Below are positions 1 to 12,239 of a stretch of 64,000 bases of DNA, piece by piece. Positions within the stretch are counted from its first letter, which is position 1, and each line of letters begins with the position of its first letter. The DNA lies in the NCBI RefSeq assembly GCF_027580225.2, contig NC_073358.2:44226501-44290500 (forward strand), written 5' to 3'. The position numbers and the translations under genes are program-made. The stretch comes from Misgurnus anguillicaudatus. Its lineage: Eukaryota > Chordata > Actinopteri > Cypriniformes > Cobitidae. Under the pieces are notes generated by a model, which saw only the letters and a list, made by a program, of their open reading frames with translations, searched no databases and was not told where the DNA came from.

Positions 1-856
1 GCAAGGCGTTGGCCCATTTATCCAGTCGCTGGACTAAATCTCACTCCATCATTCTCTCAACACATCCCTTCCTCTCTCTGTCTCTCTCTTTATGCATTAG
101 CCTTTAGCACTTTCGCTCCTTGCAGATGATTACCAACACAACATGAAGTGCCTGAGTGGCCCCCAGGGGCCCCTGACCCTAACACAGTAACTTCAATGCT
201 TGAAGATAACTGACTCAAGCACATAAACAAGAACACACAAACTTCTGCCTGGAGCGCTTAGTGGTACACACACACACGTACACACACTGTCGGGCTCAAC
301 TACACATAATCAGATCTGATGGTCAAATAAAACATCCTGGTTTATTCTGCATTTCTTCATTCCTTATTTTATCTCACTCACACCATCATGAAATGGAGGG
401 CGAGTTTTTGTGCTTCTCCGGTCAAGTTTTCTCTACCTAAACCGATACGACATTTGAGGTTTACGGCTGCCACAGGCTCTCTACAGAGAGACTCTCTTTT
501 CACGTCTATGTCGGGATGTCTCCATGAGGTAACACGGTTTTAACATGCTCTAGTTTGCATAGAGGAAAAGCAACATGACATGTAAAAGATTAGTATATTT
601 TGATTGGAGTATTTTGTTTGTCTAGAGGACAAACGGTAAGCCATTGACAAAAATAACAAAACGAACATTGTTACGTACTACTGGTTTTCACATAGCTACT
701 GTATCATTATGTTATTTAAAATTTAATGTTTAATACTAGTTTGTATAAAGGTATGTGTGTTATCTGAAAAATCAAACCCGCATCATTTTGCATTGCTAAC
801 ATAATGTTCCACCAATAATGCTACAGTTAAAATAAATGAAAAAAAAATGAAGGATT
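1..856. other. Non-coding, mostly unique stretch
   Basis: No gene-like frame is seen. There is a CT-rich tract near 61-90 and a short CA run near 267-292. The rest is AT-rich sequence without a repeat that I recognise. Confidence 0.5.
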
Positions 857-1489
857 TTAATGGGACACTCCACTTTTTTTTGAAAATATGCTCATTTTCC
901 AGCTCCCGTAGAGTTAAACATTTGATTCTTACCGTTTTTAAATCCATTCAGCTGATCTCCGGGTCTGGCACTAGCACTTTTAGCATAGCTTAGCACAATT
1001 CATTGAATCTGATTAGACCATTAGCATCGGGCAAAAAAATAACCAAACAGTTTCAATATTTGTCCTATTTAAAACTTGACTTCTGTAGTTACATTGTGTA
1101 CCAAGACCGACAGAAAACCAAAAGCCGCGACCCTCTAGGCAGATATGGCTAGGAACTATACTCTCAAACTGGCGTAATAATCAAGGACTTTGCTGTCGTA
1201 ACATGGCTGCAGCAGGCGTAGTGAAATGACACACTGCCCGAAAATAGTCCCCTTGGTTACTTTCAATGGCAGGGGACTATTTTCAGGCAGTGCGTAATAT
1301 AATTAAATAGGAAAAATATCCAAACTCTTTGGTTATTTTTGAGTGCGATGCCAACGGTCCAATCAGATTCAATGGATTGTGCTAAGCTATGCCAAAAGTG
1401 GTAGCGCCAAACCCACGTTGATTGGCTGAATGGATTCCAAAACGGTTGGAAAATGAGAATATTTTCAAAAAAGTGGAAAGTCCCTTTAA
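857..1489. mobile_element. Foldback element, family A, copy 1
   Basis: The two halves are long inverted copies of each other. The left arm reads GGGACACTCCACTTTTTTT, then CATTTTCCAGCTCC, then the landmark ATTAGACCATTAGCAT. The right arm carries the same landmarks reversed, ending GTGGAAAGTCCCTTTAAA. There is no transposase ORF, so this is a non-autonomous DNA element. TTAA is present at the right edge. Two further copies lie near 15.06-15.67 and 21.72-22.29 kb. The middle holds a shorter inverted repeat around ATAGTCCCC/GGGGACTAT. Confidence 0.85.
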
Positions 1490-2338
1490 AGCAGGTTAAA
1501 AATAATGAAATGGTGGATATTTCATTGTAGGTTTTAGTGAGAAGGGGAGCGGACTTTTCAGGCGAGTCGAAGTACTCCCAAAAGTGCTATTACGCCATAA
1601 AATATAGTTCCTCTTTTAAATCCGCTTAGAAAAGCGCTATGTTTTATTTTGTACCACCAAACTTGCTCATATAACTACTCGTCTTAAATAAGAAAAAAGT
1701 TGATGTGTTTGGTCACTTCTAACTTTATCTCTAAATGGTACCATTGAATGAATGGGGCTAAGCTAAATGCTATCGAAGCGTCGCAGCGCGCTCCAGCGCT
1801 TACGTGCACGCACACAGATGATAGAGGGATGTATCAACAATTCTTAGTTAAGGTAATAACATATTTTAATATTGAAAATGAGTAGACTATTCCTTTAATA
1901 TATTCCTTATTATTTTTAAGTATCAACGGCCAGACACAACAAAACATGTTGAATATTGACAGTCAACATGACAGAATGAGTCCTGAAACCTTTAAACTAT
2001 TTTCTCTCTATGCTGACAAAACATTTGAAATAAACAACCCAGCAGTCATACAGTAGCAGCAGTCATTAGCTGACATTTTGGGGTGACAGGAAATGTCAAA
2101 GAATATGCGTCTGCGTGCGTGTGGGCGCAAACACAAACATTTGAGCATCTGATTTAAAAGTGAGTTTTCTGTCATGCATAAACAGTGATCTGGTGACATG
2201 CTGCTTGACATCCCTGCAGAGATTTTGCATATGAAATGCACGGCTGCTTTTTAATATTTCACAAGGATGTGCAGAGAATTTTCCCCAAGCCCCCCACACC
2301 GATGTCAAGGATACATCTGCATTTTCGAAAAAACTACA

Positions 2339-2340
<2 letters not shown>
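1490..2340. other. Non-coding stretch with a repeat-like segment
   Basis: Around 1590-1800 the text shares phrases with the foldback at 3054-3487 (for example GAATGGGGCTA followed by GCTAAATGCTA), so it is probably a degenerate relative. The remainder to 2340 looks unique and non-coding. Confidence 0.45.
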
Positions 2341-2429
<89 letters not shown>

Positions 2430-2434
2430 GAGAG
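2341..2434. repeat. Compound microsatellite (TA)n(GA)n
   Basis: About fifteen TA units run directly into about twenty-two GA units, then a few AAAGAGAG imperfections. A 71-codon open frame crosses it only because the repeat has no stops, so it is not a gene. Confidence 0.97.
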
Positions 2435-2966
2435 AATATGATTATCTTTAGAATGAGACCGCTAAATCAATAATGCAATGAATCCCAACAATTTTCGAAG
2501 CACATTCTCACCCGAGAGGTGCGTACACAAGGCAATGAATATGTAATAAAAACAGTTCTCTTTTGGAGAAGGTTATTTCTATGTGTAATGTATTTTTCGG
2601 TGAATAAAAGGTGGAAAGTATGCTTTGAAAAAAGTAAATTATGAGCCTATGTTTGTAAAATGTGATTACACTGCAGTCTTATGTGTGCGTGCATATGTGT
2701 GTAACCATTAAGTAGATAGCTTGCTACTCACAACACAACAATTATGACACCTGAAAATCTTCTAAACGCATCATAGAATTTTAATGCAGCTACTGAACAG
2801 CGAGATAAGAGACTGCTAATCTAATATAGTCAAATTCTTAGCAAGATTTCTAAAACCAAAAACACTCTCTACACAAATATGCAAAAAAGCAGATACATAA
2901 TCAAGGCATAAAATTGCATAAAATTACATACATTTTTGTGTGCCCTGCTGAAAAAACAATTAATAA
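2435..2966. other. Non-coding AT-rich stretch
   Basis: No recognisable gene or repeat family. Stops are frequent in all frames. Confidence 0.45.
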
Positions 2967-3053
2967 CAATCTAAGCTGGTTGGCTAGTTTTAGCTGCTAT
3001 CTCAGTCTGCAATTTTTGGCTTGTCAGGCTAACCAACCAGCTTTAAGGACCAT

Positions 3054-3487
3054 CTTAAAAGAAAAACACCACCGTTTTTTAATATTTTACTTTGTCTTAC
3101 CTCAACTTAGACAAATTAATACCTATCTTTTTTCAATGCGTGCACTTTTTTTTATCTTTGTACAGCGCCTTGTGAATGTGTTAGCATTTAGCCTAGCCCC
3201 ATACATCCCTATGGCTCCAAACAGGAATGAATATAGAAGCCACCAAACACTTAGTCTTCCCTATTTAAAGACTGTTACATGAGTAGTTACATGAGTAAGT
3301 ATGGTGGCACAAAATAAAACTTTTGTTTGGAGCCATAGGAATGAATGGGGCTAGGCTAAATGCTAACACATTCAAGAAGCGCTGTACAAAGATTAAATGT
3401 GCATGCATTAAAAAAAGATAGGTATGTATTAATTGATCTAAGCTGAGGTAAGTAAAATATTGAAAAACGGGAATGTTTTCCTTTAAA
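3054..3487. mobile_element. Foldback element inside the composite
   Basis: The arms pair over most of their length: AATATTTTACTTTG on the left matches AAGTAAAATATT on the right, and CCTATGGCTCCAAACA matches TGTTTGGAGCCATAGG. The edges read TTAAAAG and CTTTAAA. No ORF of its own. Confidence 0.75.
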
Positions 3488-3762
3488 ACCTGTAGTATAG
3501 TCAGTTTTACACGTACACAGTCGAACGCACAGCCTTGTAAAGCATAGTTAATTTGACTCGTCCGCGTACACAGATGTTTGACACATGCGCATTGCGACAA
3601 ATTGCAATACCTCTCCTGGCCTACATACTCCTGTACGCTCATGTGCGGCATACGCGAACAAAGTATGCGCAGTTACAAAAATCTGGCGGTGCGCAGACAG
3701 TTTGCGCATACTATTCTGATGGCGAAATAGCGCAAACTGTATGAGGGTTCGCATACACATAA

Positions 3763-4000
3763 AAGCCAAACTATGATTTTTGAAAAACGCTTTGGAAAAG
3801 GGAGTCGGGCCGACTACCAAAACACACTTGTAGCCAATCAGCAGTAAGGGGTGTGTCTACTAACCGACATCGTTGCCTGAGTTGCATATGTGTGGCGCGG
3901 CTCTATCAAAAGAAGGTCCAGATTCTATTGGGGTAGGGGCGTGTTTGTTTTGGTGATTTCAAAAGTCAACATGGGCTTTCAAACATCATGCACCCCGCCT
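3763..4000 (+). mobile_element. TTAA-flanked MITE, family C, copy 1
   Basis: Its body matches four other copies in the window (10864-11084, 11887-12102, 20072-20311, 56182-56397). Shared landmarks are TTGAAAAACGCTTTGGAAAA, CGACTACCAAAACACACTT and GAAGGTCCAGATTCTATTGG. The right edge is CCCCGCCTTTAA with TTAA at 4001-4004. The left end is degenerate (ATAAAAGCC instead of TTAAAGGCGG). Confidence 0.8.
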
Positions 4001-4075
4001 TTAAGCCAGCTACTTCCAGCTTAAACCAACTAAAACCAGCCAACCAGCTTAGGCTAGTTTTAGTTGTTGTTTCAG

Positions 4076-5319
4076 GAGGGGTACTCTATCGGTTACAAAA
4101 CTGAATGTGTAATTATTCAGGTAGATTATCCAGTTTAGTTAAATGTGACTTGCTCAGCACAATTTTCTACTTGACTGTAGTTAACCAAATAGAGAGAAAA
4201 ATACAATAGAGAAAGGCAATTTATGCTAAATAGTAGCGCCCCCTGTGGTAATAGTGAGAATGGAAACCTGCACTCTAAACCTAACCTAGGTTAATTTAAA
4301 CCAACATTTGGGTTCGTCCATATTTGATTCAACGATGGGTCGGAACAACAAAAACATAGACGGCGTACTTGCGTAAACAATGTTTCGATGTTTATGGTTG
4401 AAAAAAGGGAGAGACAAATAATAAAAAGCGGCAGCAAAAAAGACAAGCCCTAAGCAACGACTGCAGGGGATGCTAGAAAAAGATGTCGACGCTGACACTT
4501 ATACTGCCCAAGCGCTGAAAATAAAACGGTCGTAAATATAAAGAAAGGCTCATTTACCCAAGGTGCAACGGGACACCTTTCACCATTTAATCAGTCAGTC
4601 ACCCAAGAGTAATGTCCTTAATATCATGAATCCTCCATTTCTCTGTTTAACATAATTAAAATGTCCGCTGCCGGGGCCATAAACGAAGGGAGAGGATACT
4701 GTAATTCTGCCGTAAAGCCGCAGAGCGTAAAAATGTCACTTACCGAGTACCCTCGTCCTGACAAAGAGTGAGTGGAGCTCTGGGGGAGAGAAAGAGAGAG
4801 AGAGGGAGAGAACAGCGTTGACCTTTGAGGGATACTGTGAGATGACAGACACATGATGAAGTTCTAGCACTTTAATATCAATATTCACATTAACCTTTTT
4901 CCCACCCTCTATTCCTCTCGTTCGCCTAATGACATTCCTTTTCCTCTCTCTTTCTCTCCCTCTCTCTCTTTCTCTCTCCTTCTTCAAGAAAAGACAGATC
5001 TACGGACTCCAGCACAATACACCCTAAGACGAATTTGTCTGGCTGTCCAAGGCCTTTTCTTTTTGGTGAGACCTTGGCATTATCACAACAGAATTGAGCT
5101 TTTAGCCAAATACCTACACAGTTAAACTAAAAACTATCTATGGTCTCTAGCAAAAAAAAAAAAAAAAAAACGAAGCAAAATGATTAGATGTTCACCTGTG
5201 CAAAACCCGCCGCCATGATGCTGGATTGTTATGAGTGGTGGCCATTTCTACACAGTTGCCACAGTGCTGGTATGTGGTTACTAAGGTTTACTTTTCACAT
5301 TTTAGTGTTGCTAGGGGGA
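4076..5319. other. Non-coding stretch with GA/CT-rich tracts and an A-run
   Basis: Purine tracts lie at about 4786-4812 and a pyrimidine tract at about 4938-4985, with an A-run at 5153-5170. A CTCF-like motif lies at 4235-4249 (listed separately). No exon-like frame with splice sites was found. Confidence 0.45.
4235..4249 (-). promoter_or_regulatory. CTCF-like motif
   Basis: The minus strand reads ACCACAGGGGGCGCT, a very close match to the vertebrate CTCF core (CCA..AGGGGGCGC). Motif match only; occupancy cannot be seen. Confidence 0.5.
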
Positions 5320-6424
5320 CAGTGTTTCCCAACCAGGGATACAGGGCCCACGGTGGGCCTCAGCAGATTTCCAAGGGGCCCTCAAGATGACTTAAAGGGA
5401 TAGTTTGGCCAAAAATGATATTAAACCCACGATTTACTCACCACCGAGCTGTCTGAGATGCATATGTCCATCATTTTTCAGATGAACACATTTTTGGTTA
5501 TTTTAGAAAATGTTTTAGATCTTTCACTTAATCAAATGTAAAGTTACGGGGTCCGCATCCTTCAAGTCCAAAAGAGGTGCATCCATCCTTCACAAAATAA
5601 ATCCAAACGGCTCCTGGATGATAAACAAAGGCTTCTGAGGGTAATCCGTGTGGTTTTGTTGTAGAAATATCCAAATTTAAAACTTTATAAACGAAAATAA
5701 CTAGCTTCCGGTAACACCGTCATCGTAGTCGCGTCCGCATTCAAGATAAGAGCGTACGCAGTTTATGGAGGGCTCTGTGCTGCTGCACTGTGCCCCCGCC
5801 CTTCAAATTTGTCATACGTTACTAAGAAAAGTGTGTACACTACGCAGATACTCTCTCCTGAAAACCTAGGAGTCTAAAATGGTGGCGTTACCGGAAGCTA
5901 GTTATTTTCGTTTATAAAGTTTTACATTTGGCTATTTCTACACCAACACCACATGGATTACCCTCAGAAGGCCTTTGTTTATCCTCCTGGAGCCGTTTGG
6001 ATTTATTTTGTGAAGGATGGATGCACATTTATTGAACTTGAAGGATGTGGACCCCGTAAATTTACATTTGATTAAGTGAAAGATCTAAAACATTTTCTAA
6101 AATAACAAAAAATGTGTTAGTCTTAAAAAACGATGGACATATGCATCTCGGACAGCTTGGGGGTGAGTAAAGCGTGGGTTTTTTGCTAAACCATCCCTTT
6201 AAAATGATTAAAAATTTGAAAAAACAAGCATTAAAATAAGCTAAAACAAGCAAGAATCAAGACGTTTCTTATTTTTCGTCCATTTTAGTAGCGAATATAC
6301 ATCTGTCTTGTCATTCCAAGCTCTAGTTAATTTTTTTTGGAAAATATTGAGTGAGTGGGGGGCCTTCAAATATTGTTGTGGGCAACTAGGGGGCTTTGAA
6401 GTGAAAAAGGTTGGGAACCACTAG
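5320..6424. mobile_element. hAT-like element interrupted by a foldback
   Basis: The left end CAGTGTTTCCCAACC is inverted at the right end (GGTTGGGAACCACTA). Inner flanking text also pairs (GGGCCTC with GGGGCCTTC). The foldback at 5396-6198 splits it. A clean target duplication is not visible, so the assignment rests on the inverted termini. Confidence 0.6.
5396..6198. mobile_element. Foldback element flanked by TTAA (GATAGTTT type)
   Basis: Arms of roughly 300 bp are inverted copies. AGATCTTTCACTTAATC on the left appears reversed as GATTAAGTGAAAGATCT on the right, and GTTACCGGAAGC mirrors GCTTCCGGTAAC. TTAA lies at both edges (5392-5395 and 6199-6202) and the ends read AGGGATAG and CCATCCCT. 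No transposase frame. Confidence 0.85.
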
Positions 6425-7369
6425 TTTATAGTGTCCATCATGATATTTTAGTCATTAGATATGGATTAAATTTCTTAATGCAATGTATATCTATAGGGAA
6501 AAACTAAAATCTCTTTTGCACCTCTTCTCAACAAGCCGCACAATATGAGGTATCATCACTGTTCTACAAACAGTTTAATATGAGATTTACTATCTAGGAT
6601 TAGGGTTTAGAACAAACCCAAGCCTAAGTAAATAATAATAGTGACATGTATCTTTGCAAACATCATTATTAAGCCAACATCAAAAACACGGGCATCTCTC
6701 TGCACATAAGGAGTGGATTCGCACTCACACATTCGGTTACATCATTTTCTAGAATTTTGTCATGGATTGTCATCACAAAGGAAATGACATTTTAGATCAG
6801 ACCCAAAACACTCGGGTGTTTGCATCCATTTTCCATGCCGTTGCATCAGCCTGTCAGTTTCCGGCAAATGAGGGGGAACGAAAGTATTTTATTTTGCAGT
6901 GACAGGCTCTTTTTCACATTCAGATTTATATGTGGGTCTTTTCTAAACAGTCGAAGGTTGTTTGAACGAGTCATCGACAACTGAGAGTTGAACGTAGGTT
7001 CTGACTTCCAAACATGTGCTTAAAGATAAATGCGAAATCTTTCACAAAAGGAAAATAAATCAAGGAAGCCGTCACGAGAAGTGAACAATGTTGAACTCGA
7101 AAGGAAACTATTCAACAATCCTAACATAACAGCAATAATCTATCCACTGCGTGAAGGCCCTCAAAAAACATTTGACATTTCTATAAATCAAAATATGTTT
7201 CTGTAAATGTGACTACAAGCCTGTAGCAAGTTACTCTTAGTCATCATGCTGTATCCCCAAAGTACATTTGAGCTAAGACTAATAACAGGCTGCATGTTAA
7301 GCTAACACACAGTTAGCATTTCAAAGTAACAAAAACTGCCTTTATCAATTAACAAGTAATAATGTATTC
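6425..7369. other. Non-coding, apparently unique stretch
   Basis: No repeat family or coding pattern recognised. It has the texture of ordinary fish intron or intergenic DNA. Confidence 0.45.
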
Positions 7370-7515
7370 AGGATGATCAGTATTTTTGATACATATGTAT
7401 TTCAAATACGTATTTCAAATACAAAATAGTATTTTGTAATTTGTATTTGATAGGGTTGATGAAAATGCCTTTGTATTTTGTATCAAAATGTGTTTTATAT
7501 TTGTAAATACTGTAA
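7370..7515. repeat. GTATTT-rich low-complexity repeat
   Basis: It is dominated by variants of ATTTCAAATAC and TTTGTATTTTG, a simple sequence style common in fish DNA. Non-coding. Confidence 0.6.
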
Positions 7516-7708
7516 AATACTTTGCAAGAAGTCTACACAATGACATCATAGAAATTTGGCCTATGATTGGTGCCTAACTGAGAAGTTTGCCCAGCCCCAT
7601 ATGATCCATATGAAGATGGTGGTCAAGGGAAGAAACGTGCAGGCTGCCAGCTTTTCATCATTTTTTTGCATAATTTGCTATAATTTTTAACAGTTCATGT
7701 TAACTTTT

Positions 7709-8076
7709 GGGCTGTGTCCGAAACCGCATACTGTACAGTAGGTACTAAATAAGATGAAGTACCTACTTACTTGCCGTTAAACAGTAGGTACTGTATAGTA
7801 TGAATCCTGGTAGTATAAATGAGATTCGGACGTACTACATCCGCCATGTTGCTACATCACGTGACATACGTCGTTATCACGTCATGTCATTCCAGCGCGA
7901 AAACAGACACATGGCTCTTCTTCTTTGTTGGATAACTCCTCTCCAGATGCATTATGGGATGGTGAAGTGTCCATCGTATGCACACTGCAAAATCTAACCG
8001 GAAGTAGTAGGTCATCCGGGTACTTTTCGCATACTGTTTTTCGAATACTATGTATTCGGACATACTACTCGCCTCG
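7709..8076. mobile_element. MITE starting GGCTGTGTCCGAAAC
   Basis: The left end GGCTGTGTCCGAAACCGCAT is a familiar fish DNA-element terminus. The right side ends with ATTCGGACATACTACT, and inverted similarity across the element (GCATACT / AGTATGC) supports a non-autonomous transposon. A partial relative lies at about 58440-58530. There is no coding capacity. Confidence 0.65.
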
Positions 8077-8199
8077 CCTACTGCTTTTGTTTACAAGCCC
8101 TACAAAAAAAAACAACAGCTAAAACCAGCATAAGCCAATGAGCTGGTTTTAGCTGGTGTAGGAAGCTGAAGCTGGTCTTAATGTGCTTTGGTCACTTTT

Positions 8200-8683
8200 T
8201 AACTTATTTCCGCCATTGACGAGTTATCTTGTCAATTAAAAGAAATCCCTTCCCTGCCAATGGCGAGTTTTTACAGCAATCCATATTTCCACTATTATCC
8301 ACCAGGTGGCGCTATTACCCAACTTATAAAACACTGAAGCATCTACTAAGGCCAAATAGTAGAAACTCTGTGTATGTTTTGATCATCGCTCGGAACCTAA
8401 TCTCTAACAAAAGTCCTTCACAAAAATGCAATTATCTCAGCTTTTTGCTCAAAATTAGCAATTTTTGAAGAAACTTATCCATTTTTCAGAGGTAAAAAAG
8501 GAAAACAAATGAGTATAGGATTATTTTTTGTTTAAAAGCAGATGGTTTGTTCTTTCATTTGATATATTGCATGCTTATATATTTTAAAAACAACATTTTA
8601 TGGAAGGTATTAAACTTTAAAATCACAAAAAATGCTGGCACTGGCTGGCAACTTTTTTTTTAAAAGCTGGCGGGGAAAGAGTT
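8200..8683. mobile_element. Element with CTTTCCCCGCC-type inverted ends, carrying a CTCF-like motif
   Basis: The left end TTAACTTATTTCCGCCA and the right end TGGCGGGGAAAGAGTTAA are inverted copies. A second, truncated copy at about 22838-23045 shares CAATTAA..AGAAA, GACGAGTTTTT, ATTATCCACCAGGTGGCGCT and AACTTATAAAAC. The 79-codon frame inside is not gene-like. Confidence 0.7.
8299..8313 (+). promoter_or_regulatory. CTCF-like motif inside the element
   Basis: CCACCAGGTGGCGCT matches the CTCF core well. The same 15 bases occur in the second copy of this element (22936-22950). Motif only. Confidence 0.5.
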
Positions 8684-8977
8684 AAACTGGTCTAACTGGC
8701 CAGCCTGGAAGACCAGCTGACCCAGCAGCTTGGCCAGGCTGGGAGGACCAGCCTTAACCAGCTATCGTCACTTTAAACCAGCTTAAACCAGCAAACCAGC
8801 CCAAGCTGGTTTTAGCTGGTTTTTCCATAGGTACAGAACGCACATGAAAAACGCAACTATTTTACAAGGTGTTGATTTCGTATGAATTTGTTACATACAG
8901 ACAGCAAATGACACCGGACCAGATCAGCGCCTGCTGACTTTGCCCCAGATCCAGTGCAGATCCAGCCTGAAGCACTC

Positions 8978-9146
8978 TAAAAATGGCTGAGTTAAAAATG
9001 ACCCAATATTGGGTTTTGTTATGCAACAAATAACCCAGCAGTTGGGTTAAAACAACCTAGCATTGGGTAAATTTTAACCCAGCTGTGTTTTCTGTCCAAT
9101 ACTTATTCAACATGGATCGAAAATAACCCAGCCATTTTTAAAGTGA
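8978..9146. repeat. ACCCA/TGGGT repeat
   Basis: It consists of repeated AACCCAGC and TTGGGTTA phrases in both orientations, matching clusters near 27.5-28.1 and 48.8-48.96 kb. Confidence 0.6.
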
Positions 9147-10860
9147 GTCGTCTGCTGTTTGGTATTAATATAAAATCAAGCATTAAAACCAACACCTAAC
9201 CCCACCCATACATTAAATATCACTGGGGTGAAAGTAGACATATACATGAGATTGTGTGATTTTATTTGAACTAGCTACCTTGTAAAATAGTAATGAATTG
9301 CTATGAGATAATGTTGCATGCTTTTATTTCAACAGGACATCTCAGTAAGCTACAGTATTTTACAGGCAAGAAATTATTTGGTGGATCAGTAACCAAAACC
9401 ATCTCCAAAGCAAGTGAGTTGAAGGAAAGTACAAATCATTTTAAACAAACTCTGAAATATTCAAATTAAACAAAATAACCATTACATAACAACAATCATT
9501 CCAAGAATAACTAAAACCTTAAGAAATACAAGCAGAGACGTGATGCAAATCCCACACTAGCCTCAAGTGAGAGAAATATAGTCGGTTGCATCAATCTCAA
9601 AGCAAGAGAAATCAAGTTCCTAATCCTGATACAAGACCAGACCTGAATACCAATCTCCAAATCTTTCCAGTTCTTTTGCCTGTTTCCTCTGTGCGATTGG
9701 CAATTTCTCTCTCTGTCTCAGGGGGTGACTTTTCCACAAGACCAATTTTGTCCTTGCCCAGGATTCAGTCACACATACACACCTGCTGCCGGGGTTTAAC
9801 CCTCATCAGTTCAACTGCTCCCTGTAACACTCGCTGAAAATTCCCACTGTGACAATTAGGGAAGCATTCCTGAGAAAAGCGGAAAGGCAGCACGGCGGGA
9901 TTCAAATACTCTTCCAGAACCTTCCTCTTTCAATCCTTCTCTCGCCGAAGAGTGAGCAGAAGTAATATATGAAAAGAGAAAGATGGAGGGTGCGAATCTC
10001 ACGAGGAGGCCAGAAATTTGTAGAGTTAGCCTTACAATGCCTCGGTTCATTCACATTGCCACATTCAGACTTGAAAAGGAGCCTTATTTAAATGATAATG
10101 AGGAACAATGCATCGGATTTAGTGCTACGAAAAGAGGAGAAAAAATCCATTACACCATCCGTGGTTCATAAGCCACGGGGCCGGGCCACATCTAAACACG
10201 CTCCCTTAAAGGCCATTATACACAGCACTCGATGGATTTTCCTTGCACTTAGGACTTGAAAAGAGGATTAAGATGCAGGGCGGGACAGAATGAGAGGAAA
10301 GTGAACGATAAAGAGAAAAATAGGACGGTGGGGTGAGCGGAAGAGCAGCTGTTTGGGGGTTAACCAAACAACCTCTCCAAAAATAAATGGGGGTGAATCT
10401 ACTTTTTTATTTAAACCCCCCAAGCTTTACAATGCTTGGGACCTAAAAGATTTGGTGACAAGTGGGATGGGGCAGGTTGCTTAGCTTAGGACCAGACACT
10501 TGGTTAAGATAGGGCAGAGGATGAAAAGAAGCCAATCAGGATCCAATGGAGCGTGAAGTCAGGAAGCGAACAGATGGATGAGATGCGATGGGTGTTGCCG
10601 GGTCTCTGTAGGCAGCTTCTCTGATATAGTGGGTGGGTTTGAGACTATCAGTGTCGCTACTGTCATGCCACATTCACTCAAAAACATCCTCAGCTTTTGT
10701 TAAAACGAAACACGTTTTATACACTTCTTTTAATTGTCATGATAATAGCGGTTTAAATTTAACGTAAATGAAAACTAGGGGTGGGGATATGACTAAAATC
10801 TTATATCATGATATGATTCAGTAAGTATCACAGACAGGAGCAAAATTACGAATGACGCAT
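9147..10860. other. Non-coding, mostly unique stretch
   Basis: No splice-bounded coding frame stands out. Open frames up to 83 codons look like chance. No repeat is recognised. Confidence 0.45.
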
Positions 10861-10863
10861 TAA

Positions 10864-11084
10864 AGGCGGGGTGCATGATCTCTGAAAGCCAATGTTGACA
10901 TTTGAAATTCAAAAAACAAACATGCCCCTATCCCAATTGAACCTGGACCTTCTTTTGATAGCAACCCAGGCAACAATATTGGTTAGTAAACACGCCCCTT
11001 ACTGCTGATTGGCTACAAGTGTGTTTCGGTAGTCGGCCCGACTCACTTTTCCAAAGTGTTTTTCAAAAATCATGCACTCCACCT
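10864..11084 (-). mobile_element. TTAA-flanked MITE, family C, copy 2
   Basis: TTAA lies at 10860-10863 and 11085-11088. The termini are AGGCGGGGTGCATGAT and the inverse ATCATGCACTCCACCT. The body has the family landmarks in reverse orientation (GAACCTGGACCTTCTTTTGA, GGTAGTCGGCCCGACT). Confidence 0.88.
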
Positions 11085-11088
11085 TTAA

Positions 11089-11882
11089 ACACAAGTGATT
11101 TACATGTTAAGGCAATGCAAAGCTGCGATAGCGTTCTTATGGGCGCTTGACACGCGTAACGTGTGATTAACCAATCAGGAGCTTGCTCTAGTAGTAACGT
11201 GATTACGACAAAGTGAGCAAAGGCAGAAATACGAAACAACAATGGAGGACAAAATTATCGTTGCTGTATGTGGAAACCCAGAGCTGTACGACACATCTTC
11301 ATACTTTTATAGAAACAGGAATATAAAGGATCTTGCTAGGAAGAAAGTGAGTAAGGTCGGACAATCTGGTATGTTGTAAAAAACAAAATGTTACTTGCAA
11401 AGATGGGTATTTCGACGCATATGTCTATTTAAGACCAATAATCGGCAAAAATGCTCAGCAAAATGAGCTGCAGCTGCGCGCCACAAAAACAGCGTGCACA
11501 TATAGACGGTTTCAACGTGCGTTGTCGCGGTTACGGTTGTTTAATGGTCAGACTAGTGTCTAAATGGAACTCTGGAACAAATACCTTGAATAACAAATGT
11601 ATTGGTTTTCTTAAAGACAACATACATTATAGTACACATTTTACACAGTAACGTTACCTCAATGTAGTTTTTTATACGCTTTAACTATAAAATATGAACT
11701 TCTGTACATTACTTGTTGTTTATTTAGTTTGTTATCAGAAATAAACTACTCTTAAAGGATTCTATTGTTATTGATTCTTTGCAGAGTTTACCGGAAGTTT
11801 ATGTTGTTACTGCTGAAACCGTCTATAGCACTGATGTTTGTGTTTCAATGGCTTAAAATTACTTGATTAAAAACTGCGGTGC
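11089..11882. other. Non-coding stretch with an old MITE fragment
   Basis: 11093-11240 resembles part of the MITE at 26534-26884 (GTGATTTACATGTTAAG, CCAATCAGGAGCTTGCTCTA). The rest is AT-rich and unrecognised. Confidence 0.5.
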
Positions 11883-11886
11883 TTAA

Positions 11887-12102
11887 AGGCGGAGTCCATG
11901 ATGTTTGAAAGCCAATGTTGATATTTGAAATCACCTAAACAAAGACGCCCCTCCCCCAATAGAATCTGGACCTTCTGTTGATAGACCCGCCCCACACATA
12001 CGCAACCCAGCATTTGATTTGATTTGATTGGCTATAAGTGTGTTTTGGTAGTCGGCCCGTCTCCTTTTCCAACGCGTTTTTCAAACATCGTGGACTCCGC
12101 CT
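11887..12102 (-). mobile_element. TTAA-flanked MITE, family C, copy 3
   Basis: TTAA lies at 11883-11886 and 12103-12106. The ends are AGGCGGAGTCCATGATG and CATCGTGGACTCCGCCT. The body is the family C sequence in reverse. It is closest in sequence to the copy at 56182-56397, sharing the ATTTGATTTGATTG variant. Confidence 0.9.
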
Positions 12103-12239
12103 TTAAATATGTGTACAAGATACGATTTTGTGATCACACGCACAGCAACATGAAGTGGGCGCTTAACCTAGATAGAGACGATAGTCCGAAATCTCTACCG
12201 GTTGACAAATTTCTACCGGTTTATCATACCACCCCTAAT

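Larger units (their letters stand above)
2967..4075. mobile_element. Composite repeat bounded by inverted CCAGC-type arms
   Basis: The left end (CTAAGCTGGTTGGCTAGTTT, about 2970) recurs inverted at the right end (CCAACCAGCTTAGGCTAG, about 4040). Between them sit a foldback (3054-3487), a CG-rich palindromic piece (3488-3758) and a TTAA MITE (3763-4000). The arms belong to the very common fish GCTGGTTT repeat type. No coding capacity is seen. Confidence 0.6.
8110..8830. repeat. GCTGGTTT/CCAGC repeat cluster enclosing another element
   Basis: Short repeats such as AAACCAGCTAAAACCAGC and GCTGGTTTTAGCTGGT occur at 8118-8180 and 8690-8825. Between them sits the element listed at 8200-8683. Confidence 0.6.
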